A stretch of 64,000 nucleotides of DNA from Leptotrichia shahii (GCF_008327825.1 NZ_AP019827.1:496001-560000), one strand, 5' to 3'. Shown: positions 30,997 through 43,900, counted from the first letter of the stretch. A program made the numbers and translations. Notes: generated from the sequence alone by a model not told the origin.

Positions 30997-31182
30997 ACTC
31001 GAACCCATTTAAAACATAACTATTAAAAATTATATAAATTTAGGGTTTGAGTAAAATAGTCATAGCTTTTGAGTTCGCTTTAAGGCAGTTTTACTATAGA
31101 ATTTAACAGTTGCTAGTTACTATATGGGTTTGAATCTTAAATTTGGTTAATATTTAGCAGTTAGATTTTAAATAGATTTAAT
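30997..31182. repeat. dispersed imperfect palindrome, copy 2
   Basis: The first part (30997-31098) matches the inverted copy at 21633-21735. The segment 31132-31182 is an inverted version of 30999-31045, so the whole forms a long imperfect hairpin, as in MITE-like elements. Confidence 0.65.
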
Positions 31183-31204
31183 ATATTTATAGAAGGTGAG
31201 AAAT

Positions 31205-31744
31205 ATGGAATTAATTATACACGATTTAGATAATGGAAAATTGGAAAATTTAAAGTGGAAAATTGAAAAAAAGGAAAAAATTACAGATAAAATAAAAGAG
31301 AGCATAAATCAAAAAAAAATAATAGATGATGAAGACATATCTATAATTTGTGATAATAATAGAATTAAAAGCTGCATGGGATGTTTTGAATGCTGGATTA
31401 AAACTCCAGGGAAATGTAAAATTAGGGATGGATATGAAAATTTAGCAAAATTATATTCAAAAGCAGACAAAGTTGTGATTATAAGTCAATGTGTCTATGG
31501 TTCTTATAGTCCGTTTGTAAAAAATGTGCTAGATAGGACAATTCCATATTTATTGCCATTTTTTAAATTTAAAAATAAAGAAATGCACCATATTACACGG
31601 AATAAAACGAAATTTGACTTAAATGTATATTTTTATGGAAAAAATTTGTCACAAAATGAAAAGATAGCCGCTAAAGAAATAGTAAAGGCTAATAGCGTGA
31701 ATTTAGATGTAAAAACTTTTAAGGTTTCTTTTTTAGAAGATTAG
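31205..31744 (+). CDS. flavodoxin-fold NAD(P)H-dependent reductase with Cys cluster
   Basis: 179 residues. It carries SCMGCFECWIKTPGKCKIRD (about residues 57-76), the cysteine pattern of iron-sulfur flavoproteins and related NADPH-FMN reductases, then ADKVVIISQCVYGSYSPFVKNVLDR, a flavodoxin-fold segment. The classic N-terminal GSPR loop is missing, because the first 45 residues are divergent. I chose ATG 31205 (AGAAGGTGAG upstream) rather than 31196. It ends 14 bases before a second flavodoxin-like gene and follows a TetR gene. The electron acceptor is unknown. Confidence 0.75.
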   Translation: MELIIHDLDNGKLENLKWKIEKKEKITDKIKESINQKKIIDDEDISIICDNNRIKSCMGCFECWIKTPGKCKIRDGYENLAKLYSKADKVVIISQCVYGSYSPFVKNVLDRTIPYLLPFFKFKNKEMHHITRNKTKFDLNVYFYGKNLSQNEKIAAKEIVKANSVNLDVKTFKVSFLED

Positions 31745-31758
31745 GAGAATGATGAAAT

Positions 31759-32388
31759 ATGAAAATTAGTATAATAAATGGAAGTCCAAAAGCGGGCAAA
31801 AGTAATTCTGAAATATTAGGAAATTATCTTTTATCCTTGCTTAAAGATAATGGAATAAGAAAATATTATTCAATTTCTGTTAGATTAGATGATAAAATTA
31901 AAAATGAAATTTATAATAGTGATGTTTTAATATTTCTTTTTCCATTATATGTTGATGGTATTCCATCTAATTTATTAAAGTTGCTTGTAGAATTTGAAAA
32001 GAAAAAAGTTATAAAATATGGAACTAAAATTTATTGCATTGTGAATAATGGATTTTATGAAGGGAAACAAAATCAGTTGGCAATTTTGCAGATAAAAAAT
32101 TGGTGTGAAAAGGTTAAGGCGAGATGGGGGCAAGGAATTGGTGTAGGTGCAGGAGAATTGTTGCCATATTTGAAAAAATATCCATTGGGGCAAGGACCGC
32201 TAAAAAATTTAGGTAAAGTGTTAGATAAATTTTCTGCTAATATTCTAACTTTAAAAAGTGATGAGGATATTTATATAAATCCAAACTGGCTAAGAAGTTT
32301 ATATTTTTTCCAAGGCTCAATTTCGTGGATTTTAAAAGGTAGAAAAAATAATTTGCGAGTAAGGGAACTTTTTAGAAAAAGTAATTAA
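31759..32388 (+). CDS. flavodoxin-fold NAD(P)H reductase-like protein
   Basis: 209 residues. The N-terminal IINGSPKAGKSNSE is the phosphate-binding loop for FMN in NADPH-dependent FMN reductases. LIFLFPLYVDGIPSNLLKLL is the second flavin contact and the middle strands follow the family. The C-terminal 60 residues are less typical. It is coupled with the preceding flavodoxin-fold gene (AGGAG inside a 14-base gap). Together they may form a redox pair controlled by the TetR protein. A bidirectional terminator follows. Confidence 0.75.
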   Translation: MKISIINGSPKAGKSNSEILGNYLLSLLKDNGIRKYYSISVRLDDKIKNEIYNSDVLIFLFPLYVDGIPSNLLKLLVEFEKKKVIKYGTKIYCIVNNGFYEGKQNQLAILQIKNWCEKVKARWGQGIGVGAGELLPYLKKYPLGQGPLKNLGKVLDKFSANILTLKSDEDIYINPNWLRSLYFFQGSISWILKGRKNNLRVRELFRKSN

Positions 32389-32400
32389 AATAGTATAATA

Positions 32401-32435
32401 AAAAAGACTATCTTGGAATATTGCGATAGTCTTTT
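32401..32435. terminator. bidirectional terminator
   Basis: AAAAGACTATC (32402-32412) pairs with GATAGTCTTTT (32424-32434). T runs on both strands serve the flavoprotein operon and rpsT. Confidence 0.8.
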
Positions 32436-32487
32436 GCTTTTGTTAATCTTAAAAAAATTTTTTTAAAATCAATCAGTGGCAAAAAAA

Positions 32488-32754
32488 TTAATTTGCCAAT
32501 GAATTAACTTTTAATGTTAATCTAGATTTTTTTCTTGATGCAGTGTTTTTCTTTAAAACACCTTTTGTTACAGCTTTATCTAATTCTTTATATGCTACGC
32601 TTAATGCTGATTTAGCTTCGTCGACATTTTTAGCTTCAACAGCGGCAAGCACTTTTTTAACGAAAGTTTTAGTTCTGCTTCTAATAGCTTGATTTCTAGC
32701 TGCATTTCTTTCACCAATAAAAACTCTTTTTTTAGATGCTTTTGAGTGTGCCAT
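32488..32754 (-). CDS. rpsT: 30S ribosomal protein S20
   Basis: 88 residues, the normal size of S20: MAHSKASKKRVFIGERNAAR start, repeated basic helices and KKNTASRKKSRLTLKVN at the end. It binds 16S rRNA early in 30S assembly. GAAAGGAG precedes the ATG. It is a single gene on the minus strand, divergent from gpmI, with its own promoter at 32829-32857. Confidence 0.96.
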   Translation of the reverse strand: MAHSKASKKRVFIGERNAARNQAIRSRTKTFVKKVLAAVEAKNVDEAKSALSVAYKELDKAVTKGVLKKNTASRKKSRLTLKVNSLAN

Positions 32755-32828
32755 TTATGCTTCTCCTTTCAATGATTTACTTAATATAATATAATTGACA
32801 TAAACTTAAAATATGTAAATTACACAAT

Positions 32829-32857
32829 ATATTATCATTTTTTTCAATAAAAATCAA
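32829..32857 (-). promoter_or_regulatory. rpsT promoter
   Basis: On the minus strand TTGATT, 17 bases, TAATAT. The leader is about 75 bases. Confidence 0.55.
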
Positions 32858-32927
32858 GTCGTTTTCAATTATATGTATAATTTTTTTTAAAAGATAGTGA
32901 TTTATTTAATTTTTTATTTTAAATTCC

Positions 32928-32956
32928 TTGATAAATTTAAAAAAAATCTGTATAAT
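32928..32956 (+). promoter_or_regulatory. gpmI promoter
   Basis: TTGATA, 17 bases, TATAAT. The leader to the chosen start is about 40 bases. Confidence 0.82.
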
Positions 32957-33001
32957 AGATATAGCAAAGAAGTTATTTAAAAAATGGAAGGAAGAATGAT
33001 T

Positions 33002-34537
33002 ATGAAAAAAAGACCAGTAGTTTTAATAATTTTGGATGGATGGGGAATGAACCATCATGAAAATCAAGTTGATGGAGTGAAGTTGGCTCATCCAATCAAC
33101 TTTAATAATTATCTTAAAGAGTACCCTCACACTGAATTGAGAGCGGATGGGGAATTTGTTGGATTACCTGAAGGACAGTTTGGTAATTCGGAAGTTGGAC
33201 ATACAAATATTGGTGCTGGAAGAGTAGTTTATCAAATGCTACCAAAAATTTCTAAAGCAATTAAAGAAGGTACAATTTTAGAAAATGAAGTATTGTCAAA
33301 TATTATAGAAACTACAAAAGCAAACGGGAAGGCTTTGCATATTACAGGATTGACTTCTGATGGTGGAGTTCATTGTCACATTGATCATTTAATCGGATTA
33401 GTTGATATGGCTAAGAAAAAAGGAGTAACAGAAGTTTATGTTCACGCAATTATGGATGGAAGAGATACTGCTCCTGAAAGCGGAGTAGAATATTTGGCAC
33501 AATTGCAAAAAGCGTTGGATGAACTTGGAGTTGGAAAAATTGCAACAGTTATGGGAAGATACTATGCAATGGATAGAGATAACAACTGGGACAGAGTAGA
33601 ACTTGCGTATGATGCCTTAACTTCTGGAGAAGGGAACTTGGCAGCAACTGCCGACGAAGCGATTAGAAATTCTTATGCAGAAGGAATTACAGATGAATTT
33701 GTAAAACCTGTTAAAATTGGTTCAAAAGACAATGGATTGATTAAAGATGGCGATGGTGTAATTTTTGCAAACTTTAGACCAGATAGAGCCAGACAATTGA
33801 CTAGAACATTTGTTGATCCTGAATTTAATGGATTTACAAGAAAAGTTTATCCTAAAGTGAACTTCGCTACAATGGCTCAATATGATGCGACATTTACTTC
33901 ACCAGTGGCATTCCCGCCTGAAACAATTGTAAATGGATTTGGAGAAATCGTATCAAAAGCTGGATTGACTCAAGTAAGAACTGCAGAAACTGAAAAATAT
34001 GCACATGTTACATTCTTCTTCAACGGAGGAAAAGAAGAACCTTATCCAGGAGAAATCAGATTACTTTCGGACTCACCAAAAGTTGCAACTTATGACTTAC
34101 AACCTGAAATGAGTGCTTACAAAGTAAAAGACAGATTAATCGAAGAATTAAATACTGGAAAAGTAGATACAGTTATACTAAACTTTGCAAATCCTGATAT
34201 GGTTGGACATACGGGAAACGTGGGGGCTGTAATTGCAGCTTGTCAAGCGGTAGATAACTGTACAGGACAAATTGTTAATAAAGTATTGGAACTTGATGGT
34301 GCAGTATTAATTACAGCAGATCATGGAAATGCTGACTTATTAGTAAATCCTGAAACTGGAGAACCTCATACAGCACATACTGTAAACCCAGTTCCATTTA
34401 TTTTCATTACAAATGATATGAAAGATGCGAAATTAAGAACAGATGGAAAATTAGCTGATATCACTCCAACAATGTTAGATTTATTAGGATTAGAAAAACC
34501 AGCTGAAATGGATGGAAGCACTTTAATAGTAAAATAA
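33002..34537 (+). CDS. gpmI: 2,3-bisphosphoglycerate-independent phosphoglycerate mutase
   Basis: Interconverts 3- and 2-phosphoglycerate in glycolysis through a phosphoserine; needs manganese. 511 residues, the usual size. VVLIILDGWG holds the first metal Asp, GQFGNSEVGHTNIGAGR holds the catalytic Ser (S63), MDGRDTAPESG and FRPDRARQLTR are substrate sites, and NFANPDMVGHTGN and TADHGNAD give the remaining metal ligands. Of three in-frame ATGs (32984, 32996, 33002) I choose 33002, because GGAAGGAAG lies just upstream and the protein then starts MKKRPVVL as in the family. It ends with its own terminator. Confidence 0.96.
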   Translation: MKKRPVVLIILDGWGMNHHENQVDGVKLAHPINFNNYLKEYPHTELRADGEFVGLPEGQFGNSEVGHTNIGAGRVVYQMLPKISKAIKEGTILENEVLSNIIETTKANGKALHITGLTSDGGVHCHIDHLIGLVDMAKKKGVTEVYVHAIMDGRDTAPESGVEYLAQLQKALDELGVGKIATVMGRYYAMDRDNNWDRVELAYDALTSGEGNLAATADEAIRNSYAEGITDEFVKPVKIGSKDNGLIKDGDGVIFANFRPDRARQLTRTFVDPEFNGFTRKVYPKVNFATMAQYDATFTSPVAFPPETIVNGFGEIVSKAGLTQVRTAETEKYAHVTFFFNGGKEEPYPGEIRLLSDSPKVATYDLQPEMSAYKVKDRLIEELNTGKVDTVILNFANPDMVGHTGNVGAVIAACQAVDNCTGQIVNKVLELDGAVLITADHGNADLLVNPETGEPHTAHTVNPVPFIFITNDMKDAKLRTDGKLADITPTMLDLLGLEKPAEMDGSTLIVK

Positions 34538-34564
34538 TTTCAATTAAATAACTTTTAATCTAGG

Positions 34565-34599
34565 AATCTCTCTAATAAAATATTTAGAGAGATTTTTTA
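34565..34599 (+). terminator. gpmI terminator
   Basis: AATCTCTCTAA (34565-34575) pairs with TTAGAGAGATT (34584-34594), followed by T5. Confidence 0.85.
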
Positions 34600-34668
34600 T
34601 TATAAATCTAATGAAAAAGTAATGTAATTAATAAATAGGAGTTAAGAATTAGTTTGTAAATAAATGTA

Positions 34669-34697
34669 TTGTAATGAAAATAAAAAAATGATATAAT
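34669..34697 (+). promoter_or_regulatory. adhesin gene promoter
   Basis: TTGTAA, 17 bases, TATAAT. Confidence 0.7.
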
Positions 34698-34788
34698 GTA
34701 ACAAATTCATATTTGAAAGTATACCTAAACTATTCTTAAGTTATATTAATAGCGATTTATAGGATATAAGAATTAGTTAGAATTCTTA

Positions 34789-34860
34789 ACAGCAGACTAT
34801 AGGCAATTGTAAAAGTAGTAAGGCGAAAACTCAATAAATAGAGTATTTTATCTGAAATAT
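34789..34860. repeat. half copy of hairpin repeat in adhesin leader
   Basis: GGCAATTGTAAAAGTAGTAA and the following GAGTATTTTA resemble the left arm of the element at 9438-9597. No G/C core is present. Confidence 0.4.
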
Positions 34861-34983
34861 TAGAATTTCATTGTAAAAATGCTGCAGAAAAATGGTAAAA
34901 ATTAGTACTGTAAAAGTATTATAATTATTAGAAATATTAGATTTTTATAAATAGCTAATGAGTAAAAAATAAAAGGAGAGATG

Positions 34984-37900
34984 ATGAGCAACAATTTAAG
35001 ACAAGCAAAAAAAGATTTAAAAGCATTTGCTAAAAGGGCAAAGGATGTAAAATATACAGAATCATTACTGTTCTCATACTTAATAACAGGAATGATAACT
35101 TTTTCAATTGGTTTAAATACATCTTCAAATGTCCTTTATGAGCGAATGAATAAAGAGCTGGTAATGTCAGCAGATAAGACACGTACTGCAATTAAGAAAA
35201 AGAAAAAAGCGAATGAAGAAGCAGTAGAAGAATTAAATTTAGAATTAGTTCAATTAATGGAACAAGGAGATCAAGTTGTAAAATCTCCATGGAGTTCGTG
35301 GCAATTTGGTGCAAATACCTTTATATCAAGCAGCAATGGTACTTACAAAGGAAGAGGGGATAAAGCTGAAAAATATTTATTTAATGGTATTTATAACCGT
35401 GGGAACTGGTCGGAAACTGGAATTTTATCAAACAGAAGAAAAAGCTATATGACGTCTTCACCTGGTAATTCGACAATAGGAAAGCAGTCTTATGGACTAG
35501 CTTCATTGTTACACGTTCAAGAGCCTGAAGTGGAAATTCAGATAATGGCAAACGTACGTCCAAAATCAGTATTTAAAGAGGAAATCGCAATAAATCCTCA
35601 AATTGACATGCCAAGGGAAGTTGTACGTCCGAATATTAATTTGAACGTAACTTCACCAATAACAGCCCCTACAATTATACTTCCTACTCTAAATCCTGTG
35701 ACAATTGAAGTACCGAATCCACAGGAGCCCGCTACACCAGCTACAGTAACTGCTCCAAGTATTAGTATGAATTTGTCAGCACCAACAATAGCTGTAAATA
35801 TTACACCGCCATCACTAAGTATGAATGTAACAGCACCGACTCCAACTGTAAATACATTAACAATTATTCCTCCAGATATTTCAGAAGTTAGTGCAATTAG
35901 TGTTACTAAACCTACTGCTCCAAGTGTTACACCACCAAATCCGACAGCTAATCCTATAGTTTTTAGTATTCCACAATTGGAATCGTATGGAAATACCATA
36001 ACAGCTGACAATACAATGAATTCTAATAAAAATTTACTTGATCCTAGTTACAGGTTAAGTAAAGCAGCCTCTGGTCATCATAAAGCTATTGGAGAATATA
36101 TGACTAACAGTGGTTATTTTTATTCAGGTGAAAATACAGAGATGCATGTTGATATAACGAAACAAAGGGCAATAACATTAGATCCTGGTCTTCCTCAAAT
36201 TAAAGGAGGAGGTCATAATCCTAATTATTCATTTGAAAATAAAGGTAAAATATATTTAGAAGTAATGGAAGTTGCAGGAATTGAAGTACAGCCAGATACA
36301 TGGAATAATCCGCAAGTTACCGGCATAAATGGTTCGACAGGTCTTATAAGCGGGAATAAATCATTACAAGTGGCTCTTTTGTTTACAGACGAAGGAACAG
36401 GAAGCAGTACTACAAATAAACATACATTAAGAAATGAAGGAGAAATAAGTTTAAGTGGAAATATTTCAGCAGGATTTGCAACTAGTGATTTCAAGAGCGG
36501 TGTAAGCGTGAGTACTATAGCAATTAATAATGGGAATGTAAATATTAGTGGAGATAATAGTCACGGTATGGTTGTTTCAAAAACAACAAATGCTTTAGGA
36601 CCTGATTCAAGTTTTGTGAATAATGGAACAATTAAGGTTACTGGAAACGATTCGGGTGGTATGACAGTACTTGGTAAAATCCAAGGTGGAGCTACTAATA
36701 ATGGAATAATTACGATAGCTGCTAAAAATTCGTTTGGACTTTATTCACAAGTAGACTCTAATGTGAAAAATGCTGTAAATGGAAATATTAATATTGAAAA
36801 TGGCTCTAAAGGAAGTATGGGTATAAGAGTTGGAAATGCTTCAGCAACAAATATGAAAAATGAAGGTACGATTACTATTAACAGTACAGATGGTAAAAAT
36901 ATTGGAGTTTATTCAAGTTCAGCAAAGTTTGTTAATGAAGGTAAAATTAAAGTAAATGGAGCAAATGAAAATATTGGAATGTACTTTAACGGAACGACTG
37001 GAACTACAGGAAATCAAGGAACAATAACAGTTGCGGGAAATAAAGTATATGGTGTAATCTTAAATAATGCGACATTTGAGAATGAAAAAAAGATAGAAGT
37101 AACATCAGATGGTACTGACTCTATTGGGTTATATCTTTCAAACGGATCTGCTGCAACAAATAAAAATGGTGCAACTATTTCAAATGCTGCATATCATGCT
37201 GTTGTACAAAATACAGGAACATTTACAAACGCTGGAGTTGTATCTGTTGAAGCAGGTGGAAAAGTAGGCTTATATTCAGAAAATGGAACATTTACAAATG
37301 CAAGTAATGGAGAAATAAAATCTAGTAATGGTGGAATTGCAATATTTACTAGCGGCTCTACTGGAACTGTTGAAGGTACAGTTACAGTTGGAGATTCAGG
37401 AACTAGCACTGGAATCGGAGTATATTCAGATGGACCTACTACAAGTACTACTTTTCAGGGTAATGCAGTGTTAAGTTTGGGAGAAAGAACAGTTGGACTT
37501 TATTCATCTAAGGCTAGTAATTTTGGAACAGCTTTCACGATAACAAATCTTAGTACTTCGATTGGTAAAAAATCTGTGTTCGCTTACTTTGGAAATACTG
37601 GGAATACAGCAGATGATACTGTAGATATAACAAACACTACGTTACAAAATTTAACTGTTTCAAGTATGGGTGAAAATTCAGCTGTATTTTATGGTGCGAA
37701 AAATACGACTATAAATATTGATGGAAATATAACAGCTGACAGTACGAAATTTTCTAATATTAATGATTCAGCACAATTTTTAGTGTCTGATGATGGAAAA
37801 GTTAATATTAATTCATCAAAAATCTTGACTTCTGGATTTAAAACGACAATTTCAGGATTAAATGGAGCTGTTGTAACAAATGATGGAAAACTTATATTAT

Positions 37901-40900
37901 CAGGAAAAGACGGGGCTATAGGAATTTATTCCAATGCTTCAAAAGTGACAAATAATAATATAATATCAACTGCAAATAACAGTTCGATCGCAATTTATGG
38001 AAAAGAAAGTTCAACATTGACAAATAGTGGTACTGGGAAAATAACAACTTCTGGAACTTCATCAGTTGGAATACTGGCAAATAGCAGTATAGTAAGTAAT
38101 GCTACTGGTGGAGAAATAACAACTTCTGGAACAGGATCAGCGGGAATTTATGGAATAACAAATTCGACAATTGAAAATTCTGGAAATATAACTACAGAAG
38201 AAACAGGATCAGCAGGAATTTATGCGGATAACAGTGATGTTACAAATGAAACAACAGGGAAAATAACTTCTAAAAAAGGAAGTTCAGCAGGAATTTATTC
38301 AACATCTACATCTGCAAAAAATGTTAAAAATAAAGGAACTATAGAAGTTGGAGTGGCAGGTTCTACTGAAACTCAAAATGTTGGAATTTATGCAGAAGGT
38401 AATCAGAATGTAGAAAATGATGGAAACATAAATATTCATATAGGCAATTCGATTGGTGTCTATGGTAAGGGTGCTAATGTTGCAATTGAAAATAAGAAAA
38501 AAATAACTTCAGATGCTTTGGCTTCAGATGCGATAGGAATAATGTCAGAAAAAGCAAAAGTAACTAATTTCGCAGGTTCTGAAATAAAATTACAAGGGAA
38601 AAAATCAGTTGGAATTTATGGTAAGGAATCTGAAATCGAAAATAGCGGAGATATTTTACTTACTGATACAACAGCTGCTTCGGCTTCAGTTGGAATTTTG
38701 GCAAATAAAGGAAGTGCTACAAATAAAGGAAATATAGAAATGAACGGTGGAGCTTCTGCTGGAATGCTAGGGTTAAATGGAGCAACTATTTCAAATGATG
38801 CTGCAACTGGAAAAATTACAATAACTGGAGATAAGTCAGCAGGAATCTATGTAGAAAATTCATCGCCTTCAAATGCAGGAACTATAAGTGTTGAAAGTAA
38901 TAAATCAGCAGGAATCTTTGCAAAAATTTCAGATGCTGCTTCAAGAACTATTACGAATACAGGAAAGATTGAGTTAAAAGGAACAGGTAAGACAAAATCA
39001 GCAGGAATGTATGTAGAAATTGAAAGTACAGCGGCAGGAACTACAACATTGCAAAATGAAAAGGATATAATTGTTGGGCAAGAAGAGTCAGCTGCTATGT
39101 ATTTAAAAAATAACGCTGGAGAAGGTGCAGGAACTGTAATAAATGAAACTCCAAACGGAAAAATTGACTTGGATGTTAAGAGTACAGTTGGAATTTTTGT
39201 TGATAAAGCTAAAGGAAAAAATAAAAATATAATAAATGTAAAAAAAGAAAATTCAGCAGGAATGTATGGAAGCAATGACTCCAACATAACTAATGAAAAA
39301 ACAATAAATGTTTCACATGAAAATTCAGCAGGAATGTATGCTTCAGATTCAAATGCAACAAATACAGCTGATGGAACAATAACATTGACGGGATCTGCTG
39401 GAGCGACTAGCGGTTCGGCAGCAATGTATGGAAAATTAACAAGTTCATCCAAAAAAGATTATTCAATCTTAAATGAAGGAATAATAAATCTGACAAATGT
39501 TATTAAGAATGTTGGAATATATGGTGAATCTGTAAGTGGAGCACCTAAAAAATTGACATTACAGAATAATAAGGAAATAAATATTGCTGCTGGAAGTCCA
39601 CAATCAGTTGGAATATTCGCTTCAAATGATGCTAATAATAATGCAGATAAAATAGAAGCTATTAATAGTGCCACTGGAACAATAACAGTAAATTCAGAAG
39701 AATCAATTGGAATTTCAGCTGTAAAAAGTACGGTTAACAATAGTGGAACAATTACTATGAATGATAAAAAGTCGGCAGGAATTTATGGTAAGTCTGGATC
39801 GGAAGTAACTAATAATAATAAAATAGAAATTAAAGAAGAGCAATCTGCAGGAATTTACCTTGAAAACAGTAATGCAGTAAATGCAGCGGCAGGAACTATT
39901 GATGTGTATAAAGGTGCTTCGGCAGGAATTTATGGTAAATTTACAAAAGATGCAACAGAAAATAATACAATAGAAAATAGTGGAACAATTACTTTAAAAG
40001 ATACCGCTGGACAAGTAAAAAGTGCAGGAATTTATGGAGAGCTAGAAGCAGCTGCGTCTAAAACATTAACTATAGAAAATAAAAATATAATAGATGTCAG
40101 CATGAAAGAATCAGTTGGAATATTTGCTAAAAATGCTACTGGCAGCAGAGGGAATTTAACTGCAGATAATACAGGAGAAATCAAAGTAAATTCTGAAAAA
40201 TCAGTTGGAATGCTTTCAGATAATTCAGTAATAAACAATAAAAATAAAATAACAGTAAATAATAAAGAAGCCGTTGGAATGTATGGGAAAAATGGTTCAG
40301 AAATAAAGAACCATAAAGGTGCAACAATAGAAATATTGTCAACTGGAGAGAGTGCGATAGGAATTTACGCTACAGGTAAAAATACCACTACATCGAACAT
40401 TACTGAAGGTGTAAATGAGGGAACTGTTACTGTAAAAGGTAAAAAGGGAACAGGAATGCTTGCAACTGATAAAGCTAAAATAACAAATAACAGAGAGATA
40501 ACAGGAACAGCGGAATCAGTAATTGGAATGTACGGCGTTGATGATGAAACAGCAGTTATAAATGCAAAAAATGCTACTATAAAATTGACTGGTGAAAAGT
40601 CAACAGGAATATTCTCAAAAGATGATGCAACAGCAGAAAATTCAGGGACTATAAATTTAACCTCTTCTTCTAAAAATTCAGTTGGAATGTTTGGTTCGGC
40701 AAGTGCCGCTGGTAAGAAAATCACCCTGACAAATACAGCAGATGGTGTAATTAATGTAGAATCTGAAAGCTCTACAGGAATGTTTACAAAAAATAATGGT
40801 AATTTGGCTGATTCAACTATAAAAAATGAAGGAACAATAAATTTAAAACAAAAAAGCACAGTTGGAATTTATACTCCAAAATCTAATATAACAAAAGTCG

Positions 40901-43900
40901 GAACAATAATATTAAATGATGATGCAGATTCTTCAGTAGCTGTTTATCTAAAAGATGAGGCAACAGTAACTGACACAACTACAGGAACAATTAATCTAGG
41001 CACAAAAAATCAAAACAGAGTTGCATACTATATCAAAGGGACAAGTGCTTCAGATACAGGAAAAATTAATGGAGCAAATATTGGAAACATAAGTGGATAT
41101 GGAGTTGGAGTTTATCTTGATGGAGGAATATTGAATTCAAGCACATCAAAATTAGACTACACTACTGGTTCTAATACTGGTAATGGAATAATCGGACTTC
41201 TTATGAAGGGTGCAACTGCCGATATTTCAGGTTATAACCAAGGAATAAAAGTAGGAAACTCTGTATTAGGTGGATCAAATGATTTTTATGCAATAGGAAT
41301 TTATACTGATGGGCAAGGATCATCTGGAAGCCCTAAGGCAATATCAACATCAATAACTGCAGGAGCAAATGGAGTTGGATTATTTGCTGAAAATAGCAGC
41401 CATATTAAATATGCAGGAACTATGAATATAGGAGATAACACAACAGCTGGAACTGGTATTTATATTGGAAATGGTGGAGATGGAACCAAAGCTTCAACAG
41501 TAACAATTGATAGTGGTGCGGATATTAAACTGAACGGAGTAAATGGAGTTGGAGCAATAGTTACTACTAATGCAACTGTTAATTTTGAAACTGGAGCGAA
41601 AATTCAATTTGGCGGTGATGGAGTAGGTATATTTGGACAAAAAGGTGCTGTTATTAATGATAATGGTGGAACATTGGTTACTAATGGACACTCTGTAGAA
41701 AGAACAAGGGTTACTGAAGGAAGTTCTGTAACTTCAAGTGATTTGACAGTTGCACTTGGAAATGCACTAGATACAGGAAATATACTTTCTCACGTTATAA
41801 ATGGAGAGGCTATTTTACAAACAGGAGTTACAGTTGAGGCAAAATCAGCAACTAAGAATATTATTGGACTTATGGCAGATGGAAATAGCAATCCTGCGTT
41901 AACTTGGGTTGGAACTGCTGGATATGATGCTGAAAATAAAGGAAAATTAGATTTGTCAAATGCTCAGACAAGTACGGCTATGTACCTTGATTCAGCAAGA
42001 GGGCTTAATTCAAAAGATATTCTTGTAGGAAATAAATCAACTGGAATCTATGGAATTTATAAAAACACAACTGCAGGCTATATTGGAGCACCTGCTGGAT
42101 TTAAAAATGAAGGTATAATTACAACGACTGCTGGTTCTAAAATAACAATTGGAGATGAATCTTCTGCTATTTACTCAATTGGATTTGATAAAGTTGAAAA
42201 TAATGGAAGTATAGCTGGTGGAGATAAATCAGTTGGAATTTATGCAAAAAATACAGCTGCAAGCAGTAAGAATATAGATGTGGTAAATACAGGAGATATT
42301 ACGTTAGGAAAAGGTTCAGCTGGAATTTACATTGCGCCAGAAACTGCAAATGCTTCCAATGCGACAGTTGTAAATAGCGGAAATATCACGGTTGGGGATT
42401 CTACATTGGATGCAAGTGGAAATGTTGAATCTACTTCAGTTGGAATATTTGTAAGAAATAAAACAAATTTGACAACTACTGGAGATGTAACAGTTGGAAA
42501 TAAAGGATTTGCATTGTATGGAAATGATTCGACATTGACTGTAAACGGCGGAAATTATAACTTTGCAAATAATGGAAGTTTGGCATATTTGGAAAATAAT
42601 GCTATGTTAAATTATAATAATGCTGGAACATTGACAACTTCTTCAGAACCAATGTTATACATTATTAACAGTAAGGCACAAATGAATAATAATGATATTA
42701 TTGTATCTTCAAAAGGAACTGGAATTTATATGACAGGAACATCTGCTTTTGGTGGATGGAATAATATGATATTAAATAATGGTTCTACAGGAATTTATGT
42801 GGATAATTCAAATGCTGCAATAGATGGTAAGAAAATAACAGGTACATCTGACAAGGCAAAAGGAATTGTTTCAATAAATTCAAATGTTATGAATAAAGCA
42901 GATATGGAGTTCTCTAGTGATGATTCAATTGGAATTTTCTCACAAAATAAATCAGGTGTGGCAAAATCAATTTTAAATAATGGAAATATTGATATTACTG
43001 GAAAACGTTCAATTGCAGCGTATTTGGAAGGAACATCGGATCAGACATTTGAAAACAGTGGAACGATAAATGTGGATAGAACTGCAACGTCTGTTAAGAA
43101 TGATTCTACTGTCGGAATTTACGCACAAAATGGATCGACAATTAATATTAAAAACAGTGGAACAATAAATGTTGGAGAGGCTTCATTTGGAGTTTATTCG
43201 CTTAGTGAAAATGGAAATGTGGAAACTGCAGGAAGTTCTATAATCAATGTTGCAGATAAGGCTATTGGTGTGTATAAAAAAGGAGGAAGTGTTAATCTAG
43301 GCGGAACAGTCAATGTTGCAAATCATATTGCAGCAGATGCTAATAGTGAGCCTGTTGGAGTTTATGGAACAAGTGGAGTTACAATTAATGATACGACAGC
43401 AAACTTTACTGTAGGAGATAAATCTTACGGTGTAATTTTGTCAAATCCAGGAATGAGCAGAACAAATGTTTACTCAAATTCTGCTTCATCAAATGTAACT
43501 TTAGGAAAAGAGGCGACTTTCATTTATGCAGAAGGAGCGTCAAGAGTTACAAATAACGCAGCAATTACATCTGGAACAAATGGGAAAATTATCGCAATTT
43601 ATGGAAAAGATGGTGCAAATATTGTAAATAACGGAATGATTGACTTGTCACAAGGGCTTGGAAATCAAGGTATTCTTGTTACAGGGGCATCTAATGCAGT
43701 AAATAGAGGAGTAATAAAAGTTGGAAAAACAGACAAGACAGATCCTGACAATATTATTTACGGAATTGGAATGGCAGCTGTAGGTGGAGCAAGTATTTCA
43801 AATGAGAGAGATATCCATGTTAGAGGAAACTTAAGTATCGGAATGTATGGAGATGATAGAGGAACAATATTAAGAAACTCTGGAAATATCTATTTAGATC

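Larger units (their letters stand above)
34538..34983. other. gpmI-adhesin intergenic region
   Basis: 446 bases. It contains the gpmI terminator, a good promoter (34669-34697) and an unusually long leader of about 280 bases that includes a half copy (about 34789-34860) of the hairpin element found at 9438. No gene. Confidence 0.6.
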
